Below are positions 57,644 through 64,000 of a stretch of 64,000 bases of DNA, in pieces. The stretch's first letter is position 1. Each line of letters opens with the position of its first letter. The stretch comes from Pseudomonas sp. MF4836 (GTDB lineage Bacteria; Pseudomonadota; Gammaproteobacteria; Pseudomonadales; Pseudomonadaceae): assembly GCF_002018875.1 (NCBI RefSeq), contig NZ_MVOL01000004.1:310001-374000 (forward strand), in the 5' to 3' direction. The notes beneath the pieces are model-generated. The model was not told where the DNA came from. It did not search any database and saw only the letters and a list, made by a program, of their open reading frames with translations. The position numbers were made by a program, and so were the translations under genes.

Positions 57644-59398
57644 TCAATTAAAGTATTCGTTGAGGTTGTTGATGCCGAATTCTTTAAGTGGATTATGTAG
57701 GCTGAACTGCTTAGCTATGCGGTCAATTTCAAAACCGTTCTGGAAAATCTTAGCAAACAAAGTCCTTGTGGTTTTATCGAAGTTGAACTTGAAGGTGATG
57801 TCGTTAGCAACAAAAAATTGATTTATTTTCAAACGTCCATTTTCTGTTTTGTATAAATCAATTATGTCGTTTTCTGAGTAAATATTTATAGTCGTTTTCT
57901 TGATGTTTATTTGTGTTTGTAGCTCTGCAAGGTTTTGTTCAATATCGTTGATATTTGCTTCTGTTTTGCTAACTACCTCTAAGAATTCTTTTGGGATAAC
58001 GCCGCTGGTGAAGCCAGCAAAAGATTTCATTAGGTTGTCTCTGTAACTTTTTTGTTCAAGCAAAAGGTTGTTCAGTTCAACAATTTTCTTGTTGTCTTTG
58101 GTTTGGGTTTCTCTGTTTGACAGGAGCTTGATTAGTAACTCTTTAAAGTTTTCTGTTCGTTCTTCCTCGTCAATATCTTCCTGTGTCGGAAGGCGATACT
58201 TCATACCGCTTTCGCGAGTTATCCATTCATACTGAATTCCAGTGTCTTCGATTTCGTTTTGCCACGGATGAACGTCGAAGTCTTCATGTGTCGTGGATTG
58301 ATATATGAGTTCAAGAAATAACCCAAAAGCCAAGTCAAAACGGAAGCGTGGCTGGTCACATCCATTTTTTAACTCTTTGCGTGTGTAGCATTGAAAATAT
58401 GGATAAACGACGCCCTTGGGGTTTGTTTGTTTTTCAAAAAGCATAGATGCATCACAGCAATCACATTTGATGCAGTGACGAAAAATGTTCAGGCTTCCAA
58501 CACTTTGGTTGCCATAGTTTTTTCTTTGTGCTCTGTTTTTCATTGCCGCTATTGCTTCATTAAATAGTTCATATGAAACGATTTGCGGATAATAATTTTC
58601 AATGTATCGCTCAAATACTTTCTTTTTATTTTCGTCTCTTCTTTGAGCCATATACGCACCTAAAACATATTTTGTGTCTATCAAGTGCTTTATATTTCTG
58701 CTTGACCACTTTCGTTTTGAGTAAGCGTTGAGCTTTTTAATTGATAATGAGACGCCAACATATTTCAAGCTCTCAAAGAAATCTCTTATTTCCTGAGCTT
58801 CTTCTTCCTCGATTTCAAAGCAGTTAAGTTCTGTATTATATCGAATTCCATATGGTGGATTATGAGCGTTAAAAATGACCTTTTCTTCTTCGGCTAACTT
58901 CTTGGCCCTATTCCATGCAGATTTTCTACGAACTGATTTTGTCTTACTTTCTTCGTATGCTCGCTTTGCGATAACACTTAAAAGAATATCTTGCTGTAAG
59001 TCATCAATACGGTTTGTTTCGTTTGGTTTTTCATATCGTTGACCATCAATGGTGGTTATTAAAATAACCCCTTTTTCAAGGATGCCATTGACCAGCTCCT
59101 TTGCTTGTAGAAGCCTTTGACGACTGAGCCGGTCAATACTTTCAACGAATATATAATCGCCCTCTTTGATATGCATATCGCTAATCATATCAATGAGTTC
59201 TTTTAGTTTTCCTTTTCGTTTGTTGCTTCCATCGTGTGCAGATATGCCCGTATCCGAGTAGATATTCTCGGGCGGCAACTCAATACCTTGTTGCTTTGTA
59301 ATGGCTTGGATTGAAGCCATTTGACGGTCTACGGAGTCCCTACCAGCTTCACCTTGGGCTTTTGATGAGTAGCGTATGTATGCGTAAGCGGTAGGCAT
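57644..59398 (-). CDS. Large serine recombinase of element 1
   Basis: 584-residue serine integrase. The N-terminal resolvase domain has Y-x-R-x-S (YIRYSSKAQ, catalytic serine about 11), the helix motif ESIDRLSRQRLLQ (about 83-95) and TIDGQRYEKP; a recombinase domain follows (NPPYGIRYNT, RNIKHLIDTKYVLGAYMA), then a zinc-ribbon-like segment (HCIKCDCCDASMLFE ... FQCYTRKELKNGCDQPRF) and a coiled-coil region near the C-terminus. It abuts the right comM junction. Sequence is distinct from the element 2 recombinase, so the two islands arose independently. Confidence 0.93.
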   Translation of the reverse strand: MPTAYAYIRYSSKAQGEAGRDSVDRQMASIQAITKQQGIELPPENIYSDTGISAHDGSNKRKGKLKELIDMISDMHIKEGDYIFVESIDRLSRQRLLQAKELVNGILEKGVILITTIDGQRYEKPNETNRIDDLQQDILLSVIAKRAYEESKTKSVRRKSAWNRAKKLAEEEKVIFNAHNPPYGIRYNTELNCFEIEEEEAQEIRDFFESLKYVGVSLSIKKLNAYSKRKWSSRNIKHLIDTKYVLGAYMAQRRDENKKKVFERYIENYYPQIVSYELFNEAIAAMKNRAQRKNYGNQSVGSLNIFRHCIKCDCCDASMLFEKQTNPKGVVYPYFQCYTRKELKNGCDQPRFRFDLAFGLFLELIYQSTTHEDFDVHPWQNEIEDTGIQYEWITRESGMKYRLPTQEDIDEEERTENFKELLIKLLSNRETQTKDNKKIVELNNLLLEQKSYRDNLMKSFAGFTSGVIPKEFLEVVSKTEANINDIEQNLAELQTQINIKKTTINIYSENDIIDLYKTENGRLKINQFFVANDITFKFNFDKTTRTLFAKIFQNGFEIDRIAKQFSLHNPLKEFGINNLNEYFN

Positions 59399-59426
59399 TC
59401 CGAGCTTCCTGTGTCCGTGTCAGAAA

Positions 59427-59452
59427 GTATGAGAATACCACCTACCACTCTC
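59427..59452. repeat. Element 1 right attachment site and inverted-repeat arm
   Basis: On the minus strand the comM reading ends CCGCTG-GA (core 59452-59451) and element sequence begins GAGTGGTAGGTGGTATTC. It pairs with the plus-strand arm at 50103 in 18 of 24 positions. Reading frame of comM is broken into RWYSHTF here. Confidence 0.75.
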
Positions 59453-60214
59453 CAGCGGTTCTCGCAGCACCTCCAACACCTTGCGGTCGAATTCCGGCAG
59501 CTCATCGAGAAACAGCACCCCGTGATGGGCCAGGGTGATTTCTCCGGGTTGCGGTTTCGAGCCTCCACCCACCAGTGCCGGCCCGGACGCGGAGTGGTGG
59601 GGCTGGCGAAACGGTCGTTGTGGCCAGTGGCACAAGGGGATGTGGCTGGCGACCGACTGAATCGCTGCCACTTCCAGTGCTTCCTGTTCCTGCAATGGCG
59701 GCAGCAGGCCGGGCAAGCGGCTGGCAAGCAGGGTCTTGCCGGTGCCTGGCGGGCCGCTGAACAGCAGGTTATGGGCACCTGCCGCCGCCACCAGCAGCGC
59801 CCTTTTGGCCGCCAGCTGGCCCTGGACTTCATTCAGGTCGGGGTAAGGGCGGTCCGCTTGCAGCAAACCATTGGAAACAAACGGCTCGATCGGCGCATGG
59901 CCATTGAAATGCGCCACCGCCTCCAGCAGATGGTCGACCGCGATCACTTTCAGGCCCGATGCCAGGCAGGCTTCTTCGGCATTCGCCCGCGGTACCACCA
60001 GCGTGCGTCCGGCGCTGCGCGCGGCCAGGGCCGCCGGAAGCACGCCGCGCACCGCGCGCACGGCGCCGGATAACGCCAGCTCACCCAGGCATTCGACTTC
60101 ATCCAGCGCCAGGCTGGGCACCTGCACGCTGGCGGCGAGAATGCCCAGGGCAATCGCCAGATCGAAGCGTCCGCCGTCCTTGGGCAGGTCGGCCGGTGCC
60201 AGGTTGAGGGTGAT
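59453..60214 (-). pseudogene. comM: comM, middle fragment
   Basis: 254 codons of ComM between the two insertions, from [20 protein letters not shown] to [19 protein letters not shown]. It carries the Walker [13 protein letters not shown] (about residue 210 of the intact protein) and the LFLDELPEF Walker B-like block, so the ATPase core is physically separated from both its N-terminal 64 codons (beyond the window) and its C-terminal 181 codons (49557-50102). The pieces add up to about 499 residues, the family length. Confidence 0.92.
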
Positions 60215-60253
60215 GAGTGCTACCCTTTGGGGAATATTAAGGAGAGCACTGTC

Positions 60254-61945
60254 ATGAGTAAAACGATTTTTCCCTACGTCAGATTCAGCTCCCCCGAGCA
60301 GATGAAAGGAGACAGCCAACGCCGACAGATTGAAAAAATCAGGCACTACGCAGTGTCTAATGGGTATCAATTGAACGAAACACTTGACCTCCAAGATCTT
60401 GGCCTGTCGGCCTACCATGCAGAGCATATGGAAGCTGACGCAGGCTTAGGCCGCTTCCTCTTGGCAATTGAGAGTGGCTTGATTCCGTTGGATGGAACTT
60501 CATATCTTTGTATCGAGCAATTAGATCGGCTAAGTCGTCAGTCAATCGATCAAGCGAATGAGCTGTTTAAAAAAATTCTTCGCGCAAATGTCAATATCAT
60601 CACGATGATGGATTCTAGGGTCTACACAAAGGAATCCCTCAATTCATTTATGGAAATTGTCTACAGTTTGTTCTTGATGGAGCAGGCACACCAAGAGAGC
60701 GCCAAAAAAGCAAGTCGTATAAAAAGCGTCTTCAATGGTCGTTTGGCGAAGCTAGAGCGAGGAGAAAAAATACAGTACGCGGGCCAAATTCCGGGGTGGC
60801 TGAAAAAGACTAAAGTTAGCGGCGTATTTGAAATTGATGAAGCCAAGGCTAATGTGGTGAGAGAGATTTTCACACGAAAATCGAACGATGAGAGCCTGAA
60901 AAAAATAGCAGACGATCTCAATTCTAGAGGGGTTAGCAGGCTCAGAAATAAATCTGACGGATCTAAGCTTTGGACGACTGGAGCACTCTCAAACTTACTG
61001 AAAGCCGAATCCACTTATGGCGTTCTTATAGTCAAGCAAACGACCAAGATAAAAACACTATCAGGCAATCGTAGCGAAGTCACAGAGTTAGGCCGATTTG
61101 ATAGTTACTATCCTGCTGTAATCAGCCGGGAGCTATTCATGTCGGCTAGAGAAAAGCTCAAAGAAATAAACACGATTAAAGATTACGGACGAAGTACATC
61201 AAAGAACTTATTTTCAGGTTTGGTGTATTGTGGGTATTGTGGTGAGCGAATGTACTTCGATGAAGATGATAAAATGCTCAAGAGTGGCCGAAAATACTAT
61301 CGCCATCTAAAATGCATCGGATATCTGCACAAGCTATGTGACAAAGGAAAATTAAAATACGATAACTTCGAGAGTGTTTTTCCTTGGTCTTATGCTTATG
61401 ACGCCGAAAAAGGAAGTGCTCACACACAAGCAAAAATTTCTGCACTTGGTCGTGATCGGTTAAGTATAGAGGGCGAACTTTCAATGAACAAAGAGCGCTT
61501 GGAAAGCCTTACGGCAGCATTTGAAGCGTCCGAAGACTATGATGCCGATTTTTTTCTTAAAACGACGTCCTCAATCTCAAGAAAAATTGCTGCGAAGCAG
61601 CGAGAGCTTGACAGCATCATCACTCAGATTAGTTTTTTTGCAGGTTCTGTAGCTGAGCCTTTGGAGTTTGATCTTACAAACGCTTCTGATAGAGACAAGG
61701 CCAAGGCACAGTTAAAAAGAATTCTAGCGGCAATAATAGTTTATCCAGCTGAGTCTATGGGGTTCTTGTTGTTTAAAAACGGGAATGTGCAATCGATAGA
61801 CGCTATTGCAAGAGCGAAAACTGATATGAAAGCCTTTAGTTACTTTGCCAGATACGCAAAAGATCTCAAACAGAAACTTGAATCAGGCTCAGGCGATGCA
61901 AAGCTCAAAAAAATATTCGATGCACTTAGGCATTGGTCAGACTAA
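60254..61945 (+). CDS. Large serine recombinase of element 2
   Basis: 563 residues from the ATG at 60254, preceded by AAGGAG 9 bases ahead. Resolvase domain with [18 protein letters not shown] (R-x-S), [16 protein letters not shown] and [13 protein letters not shown]; recombinase domain ([40 protein letters not shown]); zinc ribbon CGYCGERM ... [12 protein letters not shown], then coiled coil. It lies at the edge of the element beside comM, the usual place for such an integrase. Differs from the element 1 enzyme throughout, so its att site is also different. Confidence 0.92.
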   Translation: MSKTIFPYVRFSSPEQMKGDSQRRQIEKIRHYAVSNGYQLNETLDLQDLGLSAYHAEHMEADAGLGRFLLAIESGLIPLDGTSYLCIEQLDRLSRQSIDQANELFKKILRANVNIITMMDSRVYTKESLNSFMEIVYSLFLMEQAHQESAKKASRIKSVFNGRLAKLERGEKIQYAGQIPGWLKKTKVSGVFEIDEAKANVVREIFTRKSNDESLKKIADDLNSRGVSRLRNKSDGSKLWTTGALSNLLKAESTYGVLIVKQTTKIKTLSGNRSEVTELGRFDSYYPAVISRELFMSAREKLKEINTIKDYGRSTSKNLFSGLVYCGYCGERMYFDEDDKMLKSGRKYYRHLKCIGYLHKLCDKGKLKYDNFESVFPWSYAYDAEKGSAHTQAKISALGRDRLSIEGELSMNKERLESLTAAFEASEDYDADFFLKTTSSISRKIAAKQRELDSIITQISFFAGSVAEPLEFDLTNASDRDKAKAQLKRILAAIIVYPAESMGFLLFKNGNVQSIDAIARAKTDMKAFSYFARYAKDLKQKLESGSGDAKLKKIFDALRHWSD

Positions 61946-62000
61946 CTATGGGGGCTTGAAAATATTAGAACGCATGATAGGATAAAATAGGGTTGTATTA

Positions 62001-62088
62001 AAAAGTGTGAATTTTTATCAACCCGTGGATGAAATCCTCACACTTTTGCTTCGCAAAAGACGCTTCGCTTGAGAGTATTTCACGGGTT
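62001..62088. repeat. Nested inverted repeats upstream of the 549-residue gene, candidate oriT
   Basis: Three arms nest in 88 bp: AAAAGTGTGA (62001) with TCACACTTTT (62038), a perfect 10-bp pair; AACCCGTG (62020) with CACGGGTT (62081), 8 bp, extended by GAAAT/ATTTC; and CTTTTGC-TTC-GCAAAAG (62043-62059). The region is the intergenic spacer between the recombinase and the next gene. Density of inverted repeats suits an origin of transfer or replication, or a complex terminator. Confidence 0.6.
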
Positions 62089-62141
62089 CCTGCCAGAAGG
62101 GCAGAAGCAACAAATCAAAATAAAAATCCTATGAGGGCTAA

Positions 62142-63791
62142 ATGAATGGACTAAAAAGTACTACAATGCTATGGAAAAGAATGAACTACTCCGCCCAGCA
62201 GGGCAGAGTAAAAAATACACCGGGAATATCTCAATTGAAAAGTTCACTTGATCACAGTCTACGCACTGTGATGAAAAAGGAACTTGAATTCAACCAAGAT
62301 CTGGCTCATCGTAATTTTATTATTCGCAATAATAAGATGATTAGGCTGGACAGCCTAACACTTGAGGACAGGCAGAGCCTTGTCAATGAAATATTATCAT
62401 CTGTGCAGAGTGACGTAGGCACTCATGAGGGTCTATCAAAGCTCAAAGATGACCGCTCAAAATACGCTTATAAGCTCAAGAAATTGCTATCCAAGGCTGA
62501 TGAGCCGGAATCGCTAAAAACGCTCATAAACGGCCTTTTAGACGCTCAGAGCAGCACCCTTTCCACTTCCCTTGTCGATCAAGTCGATTCGATGAACGTT
62601 AAGCGTGTAAATGACAAAAAGAAGGCCATAGGCACATATATAAAATTGCACAACGAGATTGTTGCGGCGGGCAATAACTCGTTACACAAAAGTAAAACCG
62701 TACTTCAGGAGTGTTTTTTTAAATTTCCAGCAAGAAACAAAGTTAACGAAGTTAAGCCAGTAGATTATCTCCGCATTATTTATGATTTTCACAAGAAATA
62801 TCTACCGGACTACGAAATCAAAACCTGCGTATTTCACGGGGACGAGGTGTTAAGTCAAGAGCAAATAAACAATGCTGTGCATCCTCATATATTTATCTCC
62901 GGGAAAAACACAAAGTCTGGTCAATATGATTTGGTGCAAGCCCAACTTGATTTGATTAATAGGTATCTCAAAAGTAAGGGTGAGCCAGTTATACAGAATA
63001 ACTCATTCACTGCATCGCAAAAAATAGGCGAAACTTACCAGTGTCTTGTTTATGAGTATGTAAATAAACGATTGAAGGAGTTTGGATATAGTATAGAGGC
63101 GTCCATACATGAAAAAACAAAAGAGCACAAAGAAAAGCTTAAGGCAATAGCAAAAGACGCCCATAAAGCTAAAGTCATGAGGGGCTTTAATCTTTTGAGT
63201 ATGTCGGAGAACGAGCTGAAAAAAGCAGAGCAAGAAAAAAATGATCTAGCAGATCAACAGCGTTCAATTAAATACAAGATACTCTCTATTGATAAGCTCA
63301 GGCTGAGGCTTGTGAAAAAGAACAATCAGCTTGCACAGCAAGCCAACCAGATTAAGGCGGTGTTTAGCGATGCTAAAGCAGCCGTGGATATCTTAAAAGA
63401 TCAGAAGCGCCAGCTAGAAGAACAAAATAACTCTTTGCTAGATAATATTAAATCAAACGAAAAAGTTCTAGGGGCGCGCGTACATTCTGTAGAAAAAGCT
63501 ATTGCACTGTTGGCTCATACAGCTCGGGAACAACAAGATATGAAGCGTGTTTTTGCAGAATTTAAAGAGTCTAACTTTAATATGCTTAAGTCTCTATCAC
63601 CAAGCGAGCGAGTTTATTATATGTATAACATACGTGAGCGCTTAGCTCGTGAGGGTGTTGATGTTTCTGCCGGGAAAATACTCAACCGAACTGATAGTCT
63701 TAAACTTAGTGCTTCTGACGCTTACAATAGCTTGAAGAGGTTTGTCTCAAAAAGAAAGCCAGCAGTCAAAGAGTCAAAGCCAAAAAATTGA
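62142..63791 (+). CDS. Unknown coiled-coil protein with MobV-like HUH signature
   Basis: 549 residues, TGAGGG 6 bases before the ATG. About residues 225-265 read CVFHGDEVLSQEQINNAVHP then HIFISGKNTKSGQYDLVQAQ: a His/Asp-Glu element followed by H-x-H-like HPHIFI resembles the metal-binding stretch of MobV/Pre relaxases. About 320-470 is a long heptad-like coiled coil (SIEASIHEKTKEHKEKL, AKDAHKAKVMRG, KRQLEEQNNSLLDNIKSN). Overall organisation (relaxase-like domain then coiled coil, repeat cluster upstream) matches a mobilization protein, but sequence support is weak and no family is certain. Confidence 0.55.
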   Translation: MNGLKSTTMLWKRMNYSAQQGRVKNTPGISQLKSSLDHSLRTVMKKELEFNQDLAHRNFIIRNNKMIRLDSLTLEDRQSLVNEILSSVQSDVGTHEGLSKLKDDRSKYAYKLKKLLSKADEPESLKTLINGLLDAQSSTLSTSLVDQVDSMNVKRVNDKKKAIGTYIKLHNEIVAAGNNSLHKSKTVLQECFFKFPARNKVNEVKPVDYLRIIYDFHKKYLPDYEIKTCVFHGDEVLSQEQINNAVHPHIFISGKNTKSGQYDLVQAQLDLINRYLKSKGEPVIQNNSFTASQKIGETYQCLVYEYVNKRLKEFGYSIEASIHEKTKEHKEKLKAIAKDAHKAKVMRGFNLLSMSENELKKAEQEKNDLADQQRSIKYKILSIDKLRLRLVKKNNQLAQQANQIKAVFSDAKAAVDILKDQKRQLEEQNNSLLDNIKSNEKVLGARVHSVEKAIALLAHTAREQQDMKRVFAEFKESNFNMLKSLSPSERVYYMYNIRERLAREGVDVSAGKILNRTDSLKLSASDAYNSLKRFVSKRKPAVKESKPKN

Positions 63792-63838
63792 TATTCGTTA
63801 TGCAGACGGCATTCTATAAATGCCAAGTATATGAAAAG

Positions 63839-63855
63839 ACCGCCTTGTAGGCGGT
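63839..63855 (+). terminator. Terminator after the coiled-coil gene
   Basis: ACCGCC and GGCGGT pair around TTGTA, followed by TAATTT, 47 bp after the stop codon. Confidence 0.65.
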
Positions 63856-63872
63856 TAATTTGAATTCGAGGC

Positions 63873-64000
63873 TTATCCGAAAATGATAGCGAATGCTTTT
63901 GAATTTTCCGCTTCTTCTGACTTTTTTTCTGTGGTTGATTTTCTTTCTTTTATTAACTCATATTCTATGTACTCAGGGCGATTTCCTTTCTTGTGTACTT
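63873..64000 (-). CDS. C-terminal end of an unidentified protein (cut by window edge)
   Basis: The minus strand reads in frame to a TAA at 63875-63873, giving the tail VHKKGNRPEYIEYELIKERK followed by STTEKKSEEAENSKAFAIIFG. Too short for a family call. The lysine/glutamate-rich composition and AT-rich codons fit element 2. Being cut by the window it could be a spurious frame. Confidence 0.45.
   Translation of the reverse strand, partial: VHKKGNRPEYIEYELIKERKSTTEKKSEEAENSKAFAIIFG

Larger units (their letters stand above)
50101..59452. mobile_element. Element 1: serine-recombinase integrative mobilizable element in comM
   Basis: About 9.35 kb of AT-rich DNA between two comM fragments. Order: orphan 50201-50662, origin-like region, HUH Rep, two small ORFs, mobA-mobC, two paralogous exported proteins, serine recombinase at the right end. 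It therefore holds transfer (relaxase, MobC), possible replication (Rep) and integration/excision (recombinase) functions but no conjugation pore genes, so it would need a helper conjugative element. No recognisable resistance, metal or virulence cargo is seen. Confidence 0.85.
60215..64000. mobile_element. Element 2: second serine-recombinase element in comM (partial)
   Basis: AT-rich DNA begins directly after the comM codon ATC at 60214-60212 and continues past the window end. It holds a serine recombinase, a repeat cluster, a 549-residue coiled-coil protein and the tail of a gene on the minus strand. The left boundary is uncertain by a few bases because the second junction is outside the window. 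Confidence 0.8.

Noticed and set aside
61278..61484. Small minus-strand frame inside the element 2 recombinase
   Set aside because: Lies wholly inside a well-supported gene, with no ribosome site or family resemblance.
60215..64000. CRISPR array or complete defence system in element 2
   Set aside because: The nested repeats at 62001-62088 are inverted and unspaced, with no CRISPR-like regular unit; no cas-like or known defence motif is seen in the visible genes. Cargo beyond 64000 cannot be judged.

Overview
The window is a chromosomal segment of a fluorescent-group Pseudomonas. Evidence is the high-GC core coding style and the gene order, which from memory follows the P. aeruginosa PA5293-PA5345 neighbourhood: oxyR-recG, spoT-rpoZ-gmk-yicC, rph, crc, pyrE, argB-algC-dut-coaBC, radC, rpmB-rpmG, kauB, dadR/dadA-ridA-alr, cytochrome c5, xpt, rep, a GGDEF-EAL gene, a MATE pump. 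The species is not fixed by what can be read here.

Layout. 1-4000: recG (5' end only), oxyR and a complete exbB-exbD-tonB energy-transduction operon. 4000-20200: housekeeping genes for stringent response (spoT, rpoZ), nucleotide metabolism (gmk, pyrE, dut, rph), catabolite control (crc), arginine, exopolysaccharide and CoA synthesis (argB, algC, coaBC), radC and a peptide-binding protein. 20700-30000: ribosomal proteins, polyamine/aldehyde catabolism (ALDH, PuuB-like oxidase, MocR regulator), an MFS transporter and a phospholipase-D-like lipoprotein. 30000-40000: the D-alanine catabolic cluster (Lrp-type dadR divergent from dadA-ridA-alr), a XRE-cupin regulator, cytochrome c5, an acetyl-CoA hydrolase, xpt and rep. 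40000-49556: a c-di-GMP GGDEF-EAL protein behind a near-perfect Fur box, a MATE pump with LysR regulator, a chemoreceptor, a TetR/six-TM pair with twin palindromic operators, and a periplasmic aldose-epimerase-like protein.

49557-64000 is the accessory part and the most interesting one. The competence helicase gene comM (yifB family) is split into pieces by two unrelated AT-rich integrative elements, each with its own large serine recombinase beside a comM junction. Element 1 (about 50101-59452, 9.35 kb) is complete. Its ends are imperfect inverted repeats around a 2-bp GA/TC core, and precise excision would restore comM in frame. It encodes a rolling-circle-type HUH replication initiator, a MobC accessory protein and a MOBP relaxase, small DNA-binding-like proteins, two tandem paralogous exported proteins of unknown function and the recombinase: the layout of a mobilizable, possibly self-replicating integrated plasmid. 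Element 2 (from about 60215, running off the window) starts with a different serine recombinase, followed by a cluster of inverted repeats and a 549-residue coiled-coil protein with a faint MobV-like HUH signature, perhaps a divergent relaxase. The N-terminal piece of comM (about 64 codons) must lie beyond 64000.
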